NCBI RefSeq assembly: GCF_019263745.1
Contig: NZ_CP077107.1
Coordinates: 744,001-808,000 of the forward strand
Source of the DNA: Methanospirillum hungatei
GTDB lineage: Archaea; Halobacteriota; Methanomicrobia; Methanomicrobiales; Methanospirillaceae
Reading direction: 5' to 3'
DNA length: 64,000 nt
Position 1 is the stretch's first letter; the number at the start of each line of letters is the position of its first letter. Made by a program: the position numbers and the translations under genes. Below the pieces are notes generated by a model, which worked only from the letters and a program-made list of their open reading frames with translations, was not told where the DNA came from and made no database searches. Of this stretch, positions 57,042-64,000 are shown piece after piece.

Positions 57042-57435
57042 TATCATTGTCATCGATACAAATGTCCTGGTTTCTGGCCTCTTAAACCCACAGGGGAATC
57101 CTGCAACAATAATCCGGATGATAATTGCCAGAACCATTCGAATCATACTAGATAGCAGGATTTTTCATGAATACGATGTGGTTCTGAAAAGACCCAGGTT
57201 TGGTTTTTCTCCTGATGATGTGAATGCTCTCCTCTCCTTCTTTAAGCATGATGGATTATGGATTGTCCCCCCTCCGATTTTAAAAAATCTTCCAGACCCT
57301 TCTGATCGACCTTTTTATGAACTGGCATATCACAGCAGGGTTCCACTCATTACAGGGAATACCAAACATTTTCCAGATGATATCATGGTAATGACACCTG
57401 CTGAATTTGTTAAAAGGAAAGAATCACAGACCTAA
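57034..57435 (+). CDS. PIN domain ribonuclease toxin
   Basis: 133 residues of the TIGR00305 putative-toxin family. Acidic residues of the active site: D8 in IVIDTNVLVSG, Glu in HEYDVVLKRP, and the aspartates in LPDPSDRPFYELA. It would cut RNA when not held by the antitoxin. Confidence 0.85.
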   Translation: MNDIIVIDTNVLVSGLLNPQGNPATIIRMIIARTIRIILDSRIFHEYDVVLKRPRFGFSPDDVNALLSFFKHDGLWIVPPPILKNLPDPSDRPFYELAYHSRVPLITGNTKHFPDDIMVMTPAEFVKRKESQT

Positions 57436-57612
57436 TGAGATTAAATCCCGGCAATATTTTCAAGTGGTACATGGGAAGGTACACCTGAAAAGGCTCTTGA
57501 TTAGGTGATGAGGATGTATTATCCTGAATCTGTGAAAGGGATAATCACAGAATCCGATGTGGAAAAGAACTGAAACGGGATAAAAACAATATCTATTTAA
57601 AAGAAGATTGAA

Positions 57613-58647
57613 TTAGCTCTGTTCCGGTTCAGAACTAACTGGCTCAGTCCACAAGGACCCGTTCAGATATGCATCAAGATTTGCTGAATCTATGACAATT
57701 GCCGGAGTTTCCAGATAGATCGGAACTCTTTCCCCATCCAGGATCTTCTTCGCCTGTATAATCAGGGTCTCTCCCATCTTCTCCGGATAAACCCCAAGAG
57801 TGGCTGTCATTGTCTTGTTCCGGATCATTTCAAGAGTTGGCATGTTTCCATCAATACCAAGGCATAATATCTCATCGTTCACCTTCTTTCCGAATTCCTG
57901 CACCGCTAATGCTGCACCGATAGCCATCTCATCACTATTGCCATAAAAGATGTCAATTGTTGGATCCTCTTTCAGGACATCTTTGGTAATACTCCTGGCA
58001 GTTTCACGGTCCCATCCGGCAACCTGTTCACCCACAATCTCTATTCCCGGGCTGGTGGATAGACCATCAATAAACCCAGCAGTTCGTTGGTCTGCATGGA
58101 ATCCTGGGAGTCCCCGGAGAATAAAGGCCCGGCCCTGAACGGTTTCCTGCGTTTCATTCTTCAGATCTGCAAGGGTCCGTGCAGCATATACACCCATAGT
58201 ATACGCTCCGGTATACTGGTCGTACCCGATATATTCGGTGATATTCTGGGTTTTGGCTGGAACAAGTGTATTGTATAGAAAGACCGGAATGTTTACAGAT
58301 CCAGCTTCCAGGATCTCATCGGCCAGTTTATCCGTGTCAAGGGTATTCAGACATATAAGATCCACATCTCCGGAGATCAGCGTATTCATGGCATCTTCCT
58401 GAAATGAGATGTTTGTCTCCTCGTCCGGTGTGAGTATAATTACAGTCCAATTGCTCTCACTTGCGGTTTTATTTGCAGCATGTATCAGTTCCTGGTGAAA
58501 GGGGCTGCTGCTCCCTGAGGGAATAATCCCGATATTATAAGAAGAGTCTGGAACTGAAAGGATGTTATCTGATAAAACTCCGGTACCTGCCATAAAAAGG
58601 AGAATACTTATCAGAAGAAGATGAATGAAAAGGTTTTGAGATCTCAT
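57613..58647 (-). CDS. Exported sugar-type ligand-binding protein (RbsB-like)
   Basis: 344 residues; signal peptide NLFIHLLLISILLFMAGTGVLS. Peripla_BP_4 fold: YNIGIIPSGSSSPFHQELIHAANKTA, VDLICLNTLD, YIGYDQYTGAYTMG, GWDRETA, IFYGNSDEMAIGAALAVQ and LGIDGNMPTLEMIRN. Normally a sugar or autoinducer receptor, here without transporter genes, so it may serve a sensor or a distant permease. Confidence 0.82.
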   Translation of the reverse strand: MRSQNLFIHLLLISILLFMAGTGVLSDNILSVPDSSYNIGIIPSGSSSPFHQELIHAANKTASESNWTVIILTPDEETNISFQEDAMNTLISGDVDLICLNTLDTDKLADEILEAGSVNIPVFLYNTLVPAKTQNITEYIGYDQYTGAYTMGVYAARTLADLKNETQETVQGRAFILRGLPGFHADQRTAGFIDGLSTSPGIEIVGEQVAGWDRETARSITKDVLKEDPTIDIFYGNSDEMAIGAALAVQEFGKKVNDEILCLGIDGNMPTLEMIRNKTMTATLGVYPEKMGETLIIQAKKILDGERVPIYLETPAIVIDSANLDAYLNGSLWTEPVSSEPEQS

Positions 58648-58846
58648 ATCTCATTATCAGACTAGCAGAAGAAAAATTCTATTATTCATGATGAGTGAAA
58701 TAGTATTCCGAATTAGAAACGTTGATATAAAATTTGGAAAACCGGATTTCCGGAACTCATAATTCGTATTCTCTTTTCATTACCACCAAGATGATTCCAG
58801 ATATTTTATTATCTTCTTTATCAAATGATCATTCTGGTTTATAAAC

Positions 58847-60655
58847 TTGAATGCTATCATCATTTTAATTATTTCTCTTTGTATTTTTGCCCTGGCATAT
58901 CGATATTACGGGCTGTTTATTGCGACACGAGTCCTGGAACTGGATGAAAATAGAGAAACTCCGGCAGAATCTTTAAATGACATGCATGATTTTCATCCGA
59001 CGAATAAATTTGTACTCTTCGGGCATCATTTCGCTGCCATAGCCGGAGCCGGACCATTAATCGGACCAGTTCTTGCAGCCCAGTTTGGATACCTTCCCGG
59101 TCTCATCTGGATTCTTATCGGTGCAGTCGTTGCCGGAGCGGTACATGATATGGTGGTGCTCTTTGCTTCGGCGAGGTATGACGGGAAAAGTCTCTCCCTG
59201 ATAGCCAGTGAACTCATCGGAAAGCGGGCCGGACTCATTGCATCTCTTTCGATTCTGTTCATTCTTATGCTTACCCTGGCCGGATTGTCACTTGCTGTAG
59301 TAAAAGCACTTTACATGAGCCCGGTAAATACGTTTACCGTTCTCGTCACCATTCCTATCGCCCTTCTTATGGGAATATACCTGTACCGATTCAGACCAGA
59401 TGACATTCTCGGGGCTTCACTCATCGGGCTGGTCCTCCTTCTTATTGTCATTCTTGCCGGACCATTCCTGAGCCAGATACCTATTATATCCACATATCTG
59501 ACCCTTGGGGAGATCCCACTCCGGGTTATGATCCCAGTATATGGATTTATTGCAGCTGCTCTTCCGGTCTGGCTTTTACTCTGTCCCCGGAATTATCTTT
59601 CTACTTTTTTAAAGATCGGGACTATCGTTGTTCTTGCAATCGGTGTTTTCATTATCCATCCCGAGATCCAGATGCCTGCCGTAACTGAATATTTCGATGG
59701 CGGTGGTCCGGTTATTCCGGGATCAGCGATCCCGTTCCTGTTTATTACTATTGCCTGTGGTGCTCTTTCCGGGTTTCACTCGACTATCGGTACTGGAACT
59801 ACTCCGAAGATGATCGCTAATGAACGGGATATTTACTTTGTCGGGTACGGGGCCATGCTCATGGAAGGGTTTGTCGCGATAATGGCCCTCATTGTAGCAT
59901 GTTCATTAATTCCAGCAGATTATTTTGCAATCAATGTTGCCCCTGCGGTCTATAGTACACTTGGGATGGTTCCAGTCCAGCTTCCTGAGCTCGAAAGTCT
60001 GATTGGGGAGAGCCTTACCGGAAGGACTGGTGGTGCAGTCGCCCTTGCGGTAGGAATGGCATCAATATTCGCACGAATACCTTATTTTGAGGGATTGCTG
60101 TCATACTGGTATCATTTTGCCATTATGTTCGAAGCTGTCTTTGTCCTTACTGCAATAGATACCGGGACCAGGGTTGGAAGATATCTTCTGCAGGAGTTGT
60201 TCGGACAAGTCATTCCAAAGTTTCACGACCGGAAATGGATTCCAGGTGTTATCATAACGGGTTTTGTCTTTACCTTTGCATGGGGATATCTCTTGTATAC
60301 CGGTGAGATATCTACCATTTGGCCATTATTTGGAATGTCAAACCAGCTCCTGGCAGCAACCGGGCTTATCATCGGGACAACGCTCCTCATAAAAATGGGT
60401 AAAAGGAAATACATGTGGATAACAGCAATTCCGGGTCTTGCAATGATACCAATTACCTTTTATGCCGGGTACCTGAATATTCTGAATTATCTTCAAATGC
60501 ATTCTCCACAGGGATACCTTCTTACCGGAATATCCATAATCCTGATGATACTTCTGGCTCTCGTTCTTTTTGAAGCGATATACAAATGGTATGACCTTTT
60601 GGTCGGTGAAAAAAAGGATCCCAGGCGGCCAACCCCGGCAGTATTAGTCCAATGA
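58847..60655 (+). CDS. cstA: CstA family transporter (carbon starvation protein)
   Basis: 602 residues, about sixteen membrane helices. Family marks: HHFAAIAGAGPLIGPVLAAQFGYLPG, VAGAVHDMVVLFASARYDGKSL, GALSGFHSTIGTGTTPKM and WPLFGMSNQLLAATGLI. CstA proteins take up pyruvate or peptides. The start is TTG at 58847; the first ATG downstream is in another frame. A TATA-like GGTTTATAAAC lies directly at the start. Confidence 0.9.
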   Translation: MNAIIILIISLCIFALAYRYYGLFIATRVLELDENRETPAESLNDMHDFHPTNKFVLFGHHFAAIAGAGPLIGPVLAAQFGYLPGLIWILIGAVVAGAVHDMVVLFASARYDGKSLSLIASELIGKRAGLIASLSILFILMLTLAGLSLAVVKALYMSPVNTFTVLVTIPIALLMGIYLYRFRPDDILGASLIGLVLLLIVILAGPFLSQIPIISTYLTLGEIPLRVMIPVYGFIAAALPVWLLLCPRNYLSTFLKIGTIVVLAIGVFIIHPEIQMPAVTEYFDGGGPVIPGSAIPFLFITIACGALSGFHSTIGTGTTPKMIANERDIYFVGYGAMLMEGFVAIMALIVACSLIPADYFAINVAPAVYSTLGMVPVQLPELESLIGESLTGRTGGAVALAVGMASIFARIPYFEGLLSYWYHFAIMFEAVFVLTAIDTGTRVGRYLLQELFGQVIPKFHDRKWIPGVIITGFVFTFAWGYLLYTGEISTIWPLFGMSNQLLAATGLIIGTTLLIKMGKRKYMWITAIPGLAMIPITFYAGYLNILNYLQMHSPQGYLLTGISIILMILLALVLFEAIYKWYDLLVGEKKDPRRPTPAVLVQ

Positions 60656-61135
60656 GAAATATTTTTTAGTCAATATAGTGGGTGTTGCATAAGTGCGATA
60701 CCCTCTTCATTTATACAGAATTTTCATAGACTGTTAAGAAATCATCGTGGGTTATCCAGGTCTGGGTGCTTATCATCCGAGGTATCGACCCTTTATTTTG
60801 AATGACCAGGCATAGTATGAGGTGTTTTTTTTCTGTCAGGATTCTGCCGTTCTATCGATATATGATTGCCTGAATGAACGACCTGAAAACCCAATAATTT
60901 TTACCTTTTTAATGATATTCTCATCTAACATGCTCGATCAATCTGTGAACGGAATCCCAATATCTCATTTATTATGAAAATACTACACGTTTTCATTTAC
61001 AAAAGCCTGATACTTCGGTATCATGGTTTTTTTTAATATTCTTTGTTCATGAAGACTTTTTGATGTTTTATGTAGGTGTGAGTATTTTTCTGTTCTTCGT
61101 CAGTTTTATTGGTTTTTCAGTCACTACTTGTACTT
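60656..61135. other. Intergenic region with a UUCG hairpin
   Basis: No gene found. It starts with GGGTGTTGCATAAGTG (about 60679), which looks like an insertion-element end, without a partner in view. A strong hairpin with T-run lies at 61008-61034. Confidence 0.45.
61008..61034 (+). terminator. UUCG tetraloop hairpin with T-run
   Basis: TGATAC-TTCG-GTATCA, a perfect 6-bp stem with the very stable UUCG loop, followed by TGG and eight T. A classic intrinsic terminator shape, yet no gene ends within 350 bases upstream. Confidence 0.6.
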
Positions 61136-61369
61136 ATGTCAGTATCAACAATCGAAATATCAGTATCAACGAGTGAGGCCTTTGATTCTCTCAAGATTTA
61201 TCCGGATGAAGAGTATGGAAAGATAATCGAAAGGCTCATCACTCTCTTTTATGAAGAACAAAAACTCACTTCTTAAGAATGGTCACGGATTCAGAAATCT
61301 GAAGAAGAGTATAATAGTGGAGATACATACTCCCTTGAAGAAGTTAGGCAAAGACTGGGGGATAAATGA
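61136..61369 (+). pseudogene. RelB-like antitoxin gene with an in-frame stop
   Basis: ATG at 61136 opens MSVSTIEISVSTSEAFDSL ... KIIERLITLFYEEQKLTS, then TAA at 61274-61276, then in the same frame EWSRIQKSEEEYNSGDTYSL and EEVRQRLGDK to a TGA at 61367. The second part is the usual end of RelB-type antitoxins. So one base change has cut the gene; the toxin that should follow at 61366 is reduced to about 20 codons. Confidence 0.65.
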
Positions 61370-61408
61370 ACATATTCGAATGTACTACAACTCTTAACTG
61401 GCTTAATT

Positions 61409-61744
61409 TTAATCTTTTTGAATTATAGAAACTATCGTATTGACCACGGTCTGCATTATCGGGTCTGAGATATGACCCAGAGTATACTGAATCATTGATA
61501 CGTCGGCGGTGAACAGTTTCTCTGGTCTGATATAACTCATATCCTTCAGAGTCCCTGTAATTAAATCGGATGGTCTGAGAGGGATACTATAATTATCGGC
61601 ATGGTATTTTGAAGTGATTTGACAGAGAATCAGATCTTCACATGATACAGGTGCAATTACTAAAGCCGGACGCCTCTTTATTGAACTAAGATCAGAGAAC
61701 GGAAATGGAATAACGACAATGTCGCCTTTTACAGGTAATCCCAC
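61409..61744 (-). CDS. MazF/PemK-like toxin
   Basis: 111 residues. KGDIVVIPFPFSDLSSIKRRPALVI is the MazF start with the conserved RPALV; LILCQITSKYH and TLKDMSYIRPEKLFTADVS match PemK-like growth inhibitors. Start GTG at 61744, overlapping the antitoxin gene by 16 bases. It would be an mRNA endonuclease. Confidence 0.85.
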   Translation of the reverse strand: MGLPVKGDIVVIPFPFSDLSSIKRRPALVIAPVSCEDLILCQITSKYHADNYSIPLRPSDLITGTLKDMSYIRPEKLFTADVSMIQYTLGHISDPIMQTVVNTIVSIIQKD

Positions 61745-61971
61745 GCTTCATCCTCTTCAGAAGTAAGCCATTCACGGGCAAGAACCCGCTCACTCATAAT
61801 GGCGGTTTCACAACTATGACTGTTTTTAGAAATATCCTCTATTTGGGATTCATCAGGGGGAATATCCTCGATAATAAGATGATATTTCTTACCCGCCTTT
61901 AGTTCAACCGGTTGATCAGGAATGAGAACTTTTCCATCATATACTGCAGAAACTGAAGTTTCGATAATCAT
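61729..61971 (-). CDS. Antitoxin partner of the MazF-like toxin
   Basis: 80 residues. An N-terminal AbrB/AF2212-like strand pair (VSAVYDGKVLIPDQPVELKAGKKYHLII), then a disordered linker, then a C-terminal toxin-binding helix (MSERVLAREWLTSEEDEAWDYL). It has a near-identical relative at 63458-63700. Confidence 0.8.
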   Translation of the reverse strand: MIIETSVSAVYDGKVLIPDQPVELKAGKKYHLIIEDIPPDESQIEDISKNSHSCETAIMSERVLAREWLTSEEDEAWDYL

Positions 61972-62051
61972 GATAGTACTTCTTTCTCTTATATTGTTAT
62001 AGGTTTAATCATAACCTTCATTTATTGAAGGAAATTAGAATAAATAAAATT

Positions 62052-62226
62052 TTACCAGAATATTTTCCCTCCAAAAGACTCAAGATGAAATACTATCGCG
62101 GATTTTTATGTCATCCAAAGCTTCCTGATAGGTATCGCCCTGTCCAATAATGATGCCCTTCTTTCCAACTGGATATGCAATAAAACAGTCATGATTTTGC
62201 TCTACAAAAATTTTATATTGATTCAT
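62052..62226 (-). pseudogene. HicB-like antitoxin gene, frameshifted, copy 1
   Basis: Starts MNQYKIFVEQNHDCFIAYPVG ... IIIGQGDTYQEALDDIK, then an extra A in the run (ATAAAAATCC instead of ATAAAATC) shifts the frame and ends it after 48 codons at 62080. The old frame continues SAIVFHLESFGGKIFW to a stop at 62052. The copy at 63786-63947 keeps the intact frame. Confidence 0.7.
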
Positions 62227-62276
62227 AAATCTTACCCTTTGAATTTTTTTAAATACATATGATTATCATGTAAAAC

Positions 62277-62520
62277 TCATATCTTCAATTCAAATATTTC
62301 CGGAGTAATTGTTTCCGGATTATTTTTCAGAAACCTGACTGAAGAGATGCCTTCCGGTGCATATCCTGACCGAATGATCTCTTCTATCATTAAAAGGAGG
62401 AGAATTTCATAGACTACCGGATGTGGAATGCATCCATGAATATCTCCTGATTCAATACGATAGATAAGGTTCCTACATACTGACCCAAATCCGAATGAGA
62501 GGCGGATATCCTCAAAAATG
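62277..62520 (-). pseudogene. PIN domain toxin fragment
   Basis: About 80 open codons without start: FGSVCRNLIYRIESGDIHG, VVYEILLLLMIEEIIRSGY and SSVRFLKNNPETITPEI match the middle and end of PIN toxins. The N-terminal part with the first Asp is broken by stops (TAA and TGA in frame). It would be inactive. Confidence 0.55.
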
Positions 62521-62564
62521 TGTTTTCAACGATAATCCAGGTTTCTGAAGGGATATCCCATGTA

Positions 62565-62726
62565 TTATACAAGATAGTCACTTTCAGCAATCTCTTCTAT
62601 AACAGTACCATCCTGAATCTGAAATATTCCGTAGATGCGGTTTGTAAGGGAGGTACTAAGGATTATTGAATATGAAGCAGGGGTTGTTAGATCCTGGGGT
62701 GTTTTGGTAATTCCTTCACCTGTCAT
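62565..62726 (-). CDS. Small open frame within the toxin-antitoxin remnants
   Basis: 53 codons, MTGEGITKTPQDLTTP ... NRIYGIFQIQDGTVIEEIAESDYLV. The C-terminal half has coding character and may come from an antitoxin or another small gene next to the PIN fragment. No family assigned. Confidence 0.3.
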   Translation of the reverse strand: MTGEGITKTPQDLTTPASYSIILSTSLTNRIYGIFQIQDGTVIEEIAESDYLV

Positions 62727-62827
62727 TATGCCTCTTATTCGTTTACGTAGGTTGAAATTATCTCCTTTATGGTGATGGTTAAGAACATTACATCAGGGAT
62801 AGAACCAATGCTTACTCATCTAAACCG

Positions 62828-63023
62828 CTACTTCATTCCTTGTCCATACTGACTCTTTTGTGCCCTTTCATGGAGAACTGTAAGGCATCCCTGTATGGCG
62901 TCCTTAATATTGGCAAGAGCTTCCTACCCTCTCACCCTCGGAATGGCAGCCCGGAAGAGCAGGGCAGCTGACAATAAAACCGCCATCTTCAGTATCTTCT
63001 TCGATGACGACTTTCAAATTCAT
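62828..63023 (-). pseudogene. HicB antitoxin gene, frameshifted
   Basis: Starts MNLKVVIEEDTEDGGFIVSC and PALPGCHSEGE, the canonical HicB fold, then the frame shifts; the other frame continues EALANIKDAIQGCLTVLHER to a stop at 62828. A short hicA-like trace (ATGAGTAAGC ... ATCCCTGATGTAATG) follows directly. Confidence 0.65.
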
Positions 63024-63087
63024 GCTTTATTTACGGGAGGCTTTGACTTAATAGGTTCTGGATACTTGAGGGTTTGGGATCAGATAT

Positions 63088-63330
63088 ATGCCCAGATATA
63101 AGATTACTCTCACAAAAAAATGTAAACGAGGCACCATCTCTTCCTGTTCAGGAGAGATTAGCACTCATCGATCAGCTCGTTGTAAGTCTGAATTTACCAA
63201 AGAACCACCTATTGATGGTATGTGGGCTGGCATTGCAAAAGAACAATTGAATGAGATACATGAAGGAATAGTCTCCCCAGTGCCTGGACAACAGGTCTTT
63301 TCAAAATTACAGGCTGAACCTTATAAGTAA
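63088..63330 (+). pseudogene. Addiction-module antitoxin (TIGR02574-like), frameshifted
   Basis: In one frame VNEAPSLPVQERLALIDQLV and VSLN; the next frame continues PPIDGMWAGIAKEQLNEIHE, GIVSPVPGQQVFSKLQ to a stop at 63328. Together they make a typical antitoxin of this family (PVEERLxLIDxLxxSL ... DxxWAxxAxxRLxE). One shift near 63185-63205 breaks it. Confidence 0.6.
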
Positions 63331-63332
63331 AA

Positions 63333-63473
63333 TTACCCTGAAGCAGGATTTGACATAGAATCAGATCTACACAGGATCTCGGTGCAATTACTAATGCTGG
63401 GTGACTCTACCGAACTAAGTTCAGAGAACGGGAACAGTATAACGACAATATCGCCTTTTACAGGTAATCCCAC
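63333..63473 (-). pseudogene. Truncated MazF-like toxin gene, copy 2
   Basis: Starts GTG with GLPVKGDIVVILFPFSELSS, like the intact toxin at 61409-61744, then loses frame and ends after 46 codons. DNA similarity to the intact copy covers only its first 130 bases. Non-functional. Confidence 0.65.
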
Positions 63474-63700
63474 GCTTCAGCCTCTTCAGGAGTAAGCCAA
63501 TCACGGGCAAGGATCTGTTCACTCAATTCAGAGGTTTCACACCCGTAACTATTGTCAGGTATCCCTTCTTTTTGGGTGGTATCAGGAGGAATATCCTCAA
63601 TAATGAGATGATACTTCTTTCCGGCCTTTAGTTCAATCGGTTGATCAGGAATGAGATCTTTTCCATCATAAGCTGCAGAAACAGAGATTTTGTAAGTCAT
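63458..63700 (-). CDS. Orphan antitoxin, copy 2
   Basis: 80 residues, intact: VSAAYDGKDLIPDQPIELKA, GKKYHLIIEDIPPD and SEQILARDWLTPEEAEAWDYL. It is the duplicate of 61729-61971, and its toxin is broken. It might still bind and neutralise the intact toxin. Confidence 0.75.
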   Translation of the reverse strand: MTYKISVSAAYDGKDLIPDQPIELKAGKKYHLIIEDIPPDTTQKEGIPDNSYGCETSELSEQILARDWLTPEEAEAWDYL

Positions 63701-63785
63701 AAAAGTGCTTCTTTCTTTTCTGTTGATATTGTTTTAATCAAATACTTCATCCGATATGAGGAAAAGGAATATTTTTTGAGAAAAA

Positions 63786-63947
63786 TTACTTTCCAAATGT
63801 CTCGAGATGAAATACTATCGCTGATTTTATGTCCTCTAACGCTTCCTGATAGGTATCGCCTTGTCCGATTACGATACCCTTCATTCCGACCGGATATGCA
63901 ACAAAACCATCCGGGTATTGCTCAACCGTAATTTTGTACCTATTCAT
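63786..63947 (-). CDS. HicB-like antitoxin, copy 2 (intact)
   Basis: 53 residues: MNRYKITVEQYPDGFVAYPV, GMKGIVIGQGDTYQEALEDI and KSAIVFHLETFGK. This is a short HicB-type fold without a DNA-binding tail and without a hicA toxin nearby. TATA-like GTATTTATAAAAAG is just upstream (about 63960-63975), so the transcript is nearly leaderless. Confidence 0.7.
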   Translation of the reverse strand: MNRYKITVEQYPDGFVAYPVGMKGIVIGQGDTYQEALEDIKSAIVFHLETFGK

Positions 63948-64000
63948 AACTTTTTTTTAACTTTTTATAAATACATATGATTTCTGCAATTAATTCAAAT

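Larger units (their letters stand above)
61615..62263. repeat. Duplicated toxin-antitoxin module, first copy
   Basis: The order toxin-antitoxin-HicB on the minus strand recurs at 63340-63980 with high DNA similarity, including the ACAGGTAATCCCACGCTTC junction and the AAATACATATGAT motif before the HicB gene. The first copy keeps the toxin and loses HicB; the second does the reverse. Confidence 0.7.

Noticed and set aside
60679-60694. GGGTGTTGCATAAGTG resembling an insertion-element end
   Set aside because: No inverted partner or transposase trace within reach, so it is only a resemblance.
63641-63931. 96-codon plus-strand frame at the window end
   Set aside because: Lies opposite the duplicated antitoxin and HicB-like genes, which have homologues in the first module.
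1-64000. CRISPR arrays, rRNA and tRNA genes
   Set aside because: I looked for regularly spaced repeats and for conserved rRNA and tRNA words on both strands and saw none; a covariance search would be decisive for tRNA.

Overview
The window comes from a methanogenic euryarchaeon, most probably a Methanospirillum-like member of the Methanomicrobiales. The evidence is a methanogenesis marker protein (mmp14), a group II chaperonin (thermosome), geranylgeranylglyceryl phosphate synthase for ether lipids, archaeal-type ThrRS, topoisomerase I and GatCAB, TATA-type promoters, and many exported proteins of methanogen type (PKD, PEGA, NosD-like, VWA). No rRNA, tRNA or CRISPR array was recognised.

Layout. 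0-8.5 kb: the N-terminal part of a response-regulator protein (cut by the window edge), an exported protein, two tandem DUF47-PiT phosphate transport pairs, an OGG-type glycosylase, an exported repeat protein, enolase and a hypoxanthine-DNA glycosylase-like gene. 8.4-20.5 kb: an exported GH26-like protein, then a long co-directional housekeeping run (asparagine-synthase-like, gatC-gatA-gatB, topA, GGGP synthase, TrmJ-like methylase, dcd) and thrS. 20.6-28.7 kb: a polyferredoxin plus tungsten aldehyde:ferredoxin oxidoreductase pair, a cysteine-motif flavoprotein, an ABC exporter pair, and a lone AAA-ATPase/PD-(D/E)XK protein. 28.8-36.6 kb: a double-VWA exported protein facing a secreted subtilase with a Pro/Thr repeat linker, a small exported protein, mmp14 and a CDF transporter. 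36.8-44.3 kb: the thermosome, then a tightly overlapped three-gene cassette (winged-helix-like protein, P-loop ATPase, and a Cas4-like Fe-S nuclease fused to an FtsK-type motor), then a frameshifted PAP2 phosphatase.

44.5-64 kb is accessory DNA. A DUF4405/NosD-PKD-PEGA pair lies between imperfect inverted repeats of about 60 bp. An IS110-type element with a plausible bridge-RNA locus sits directly upstream of an Mrr restriction gene. Families of small exported proteins are duplicated. There are two lone periplasmic-binding proteins, a PIN toxin-antitoxin pair and a CstA transporter. The last 3 kb is a pile of toxin-antitoxin modules, one mazEF pair intact and most others broken by single-base changes.

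The strongest candidate for an undescribed system is the 38.6-43.3 kb cassette. A Cas4-like nuclease domain (RecB motifs plus four Fe-S cysteines) is joined to an FtsK alpha/beta motor and translationally coupled to a second ATPase and a DNA-binding-like protein. This is what a DNA-processing or DNA-defence machine would look like, but the function is inferred from architecture only. The second is the structured RNA predicted upstream of the IS110 transposase.
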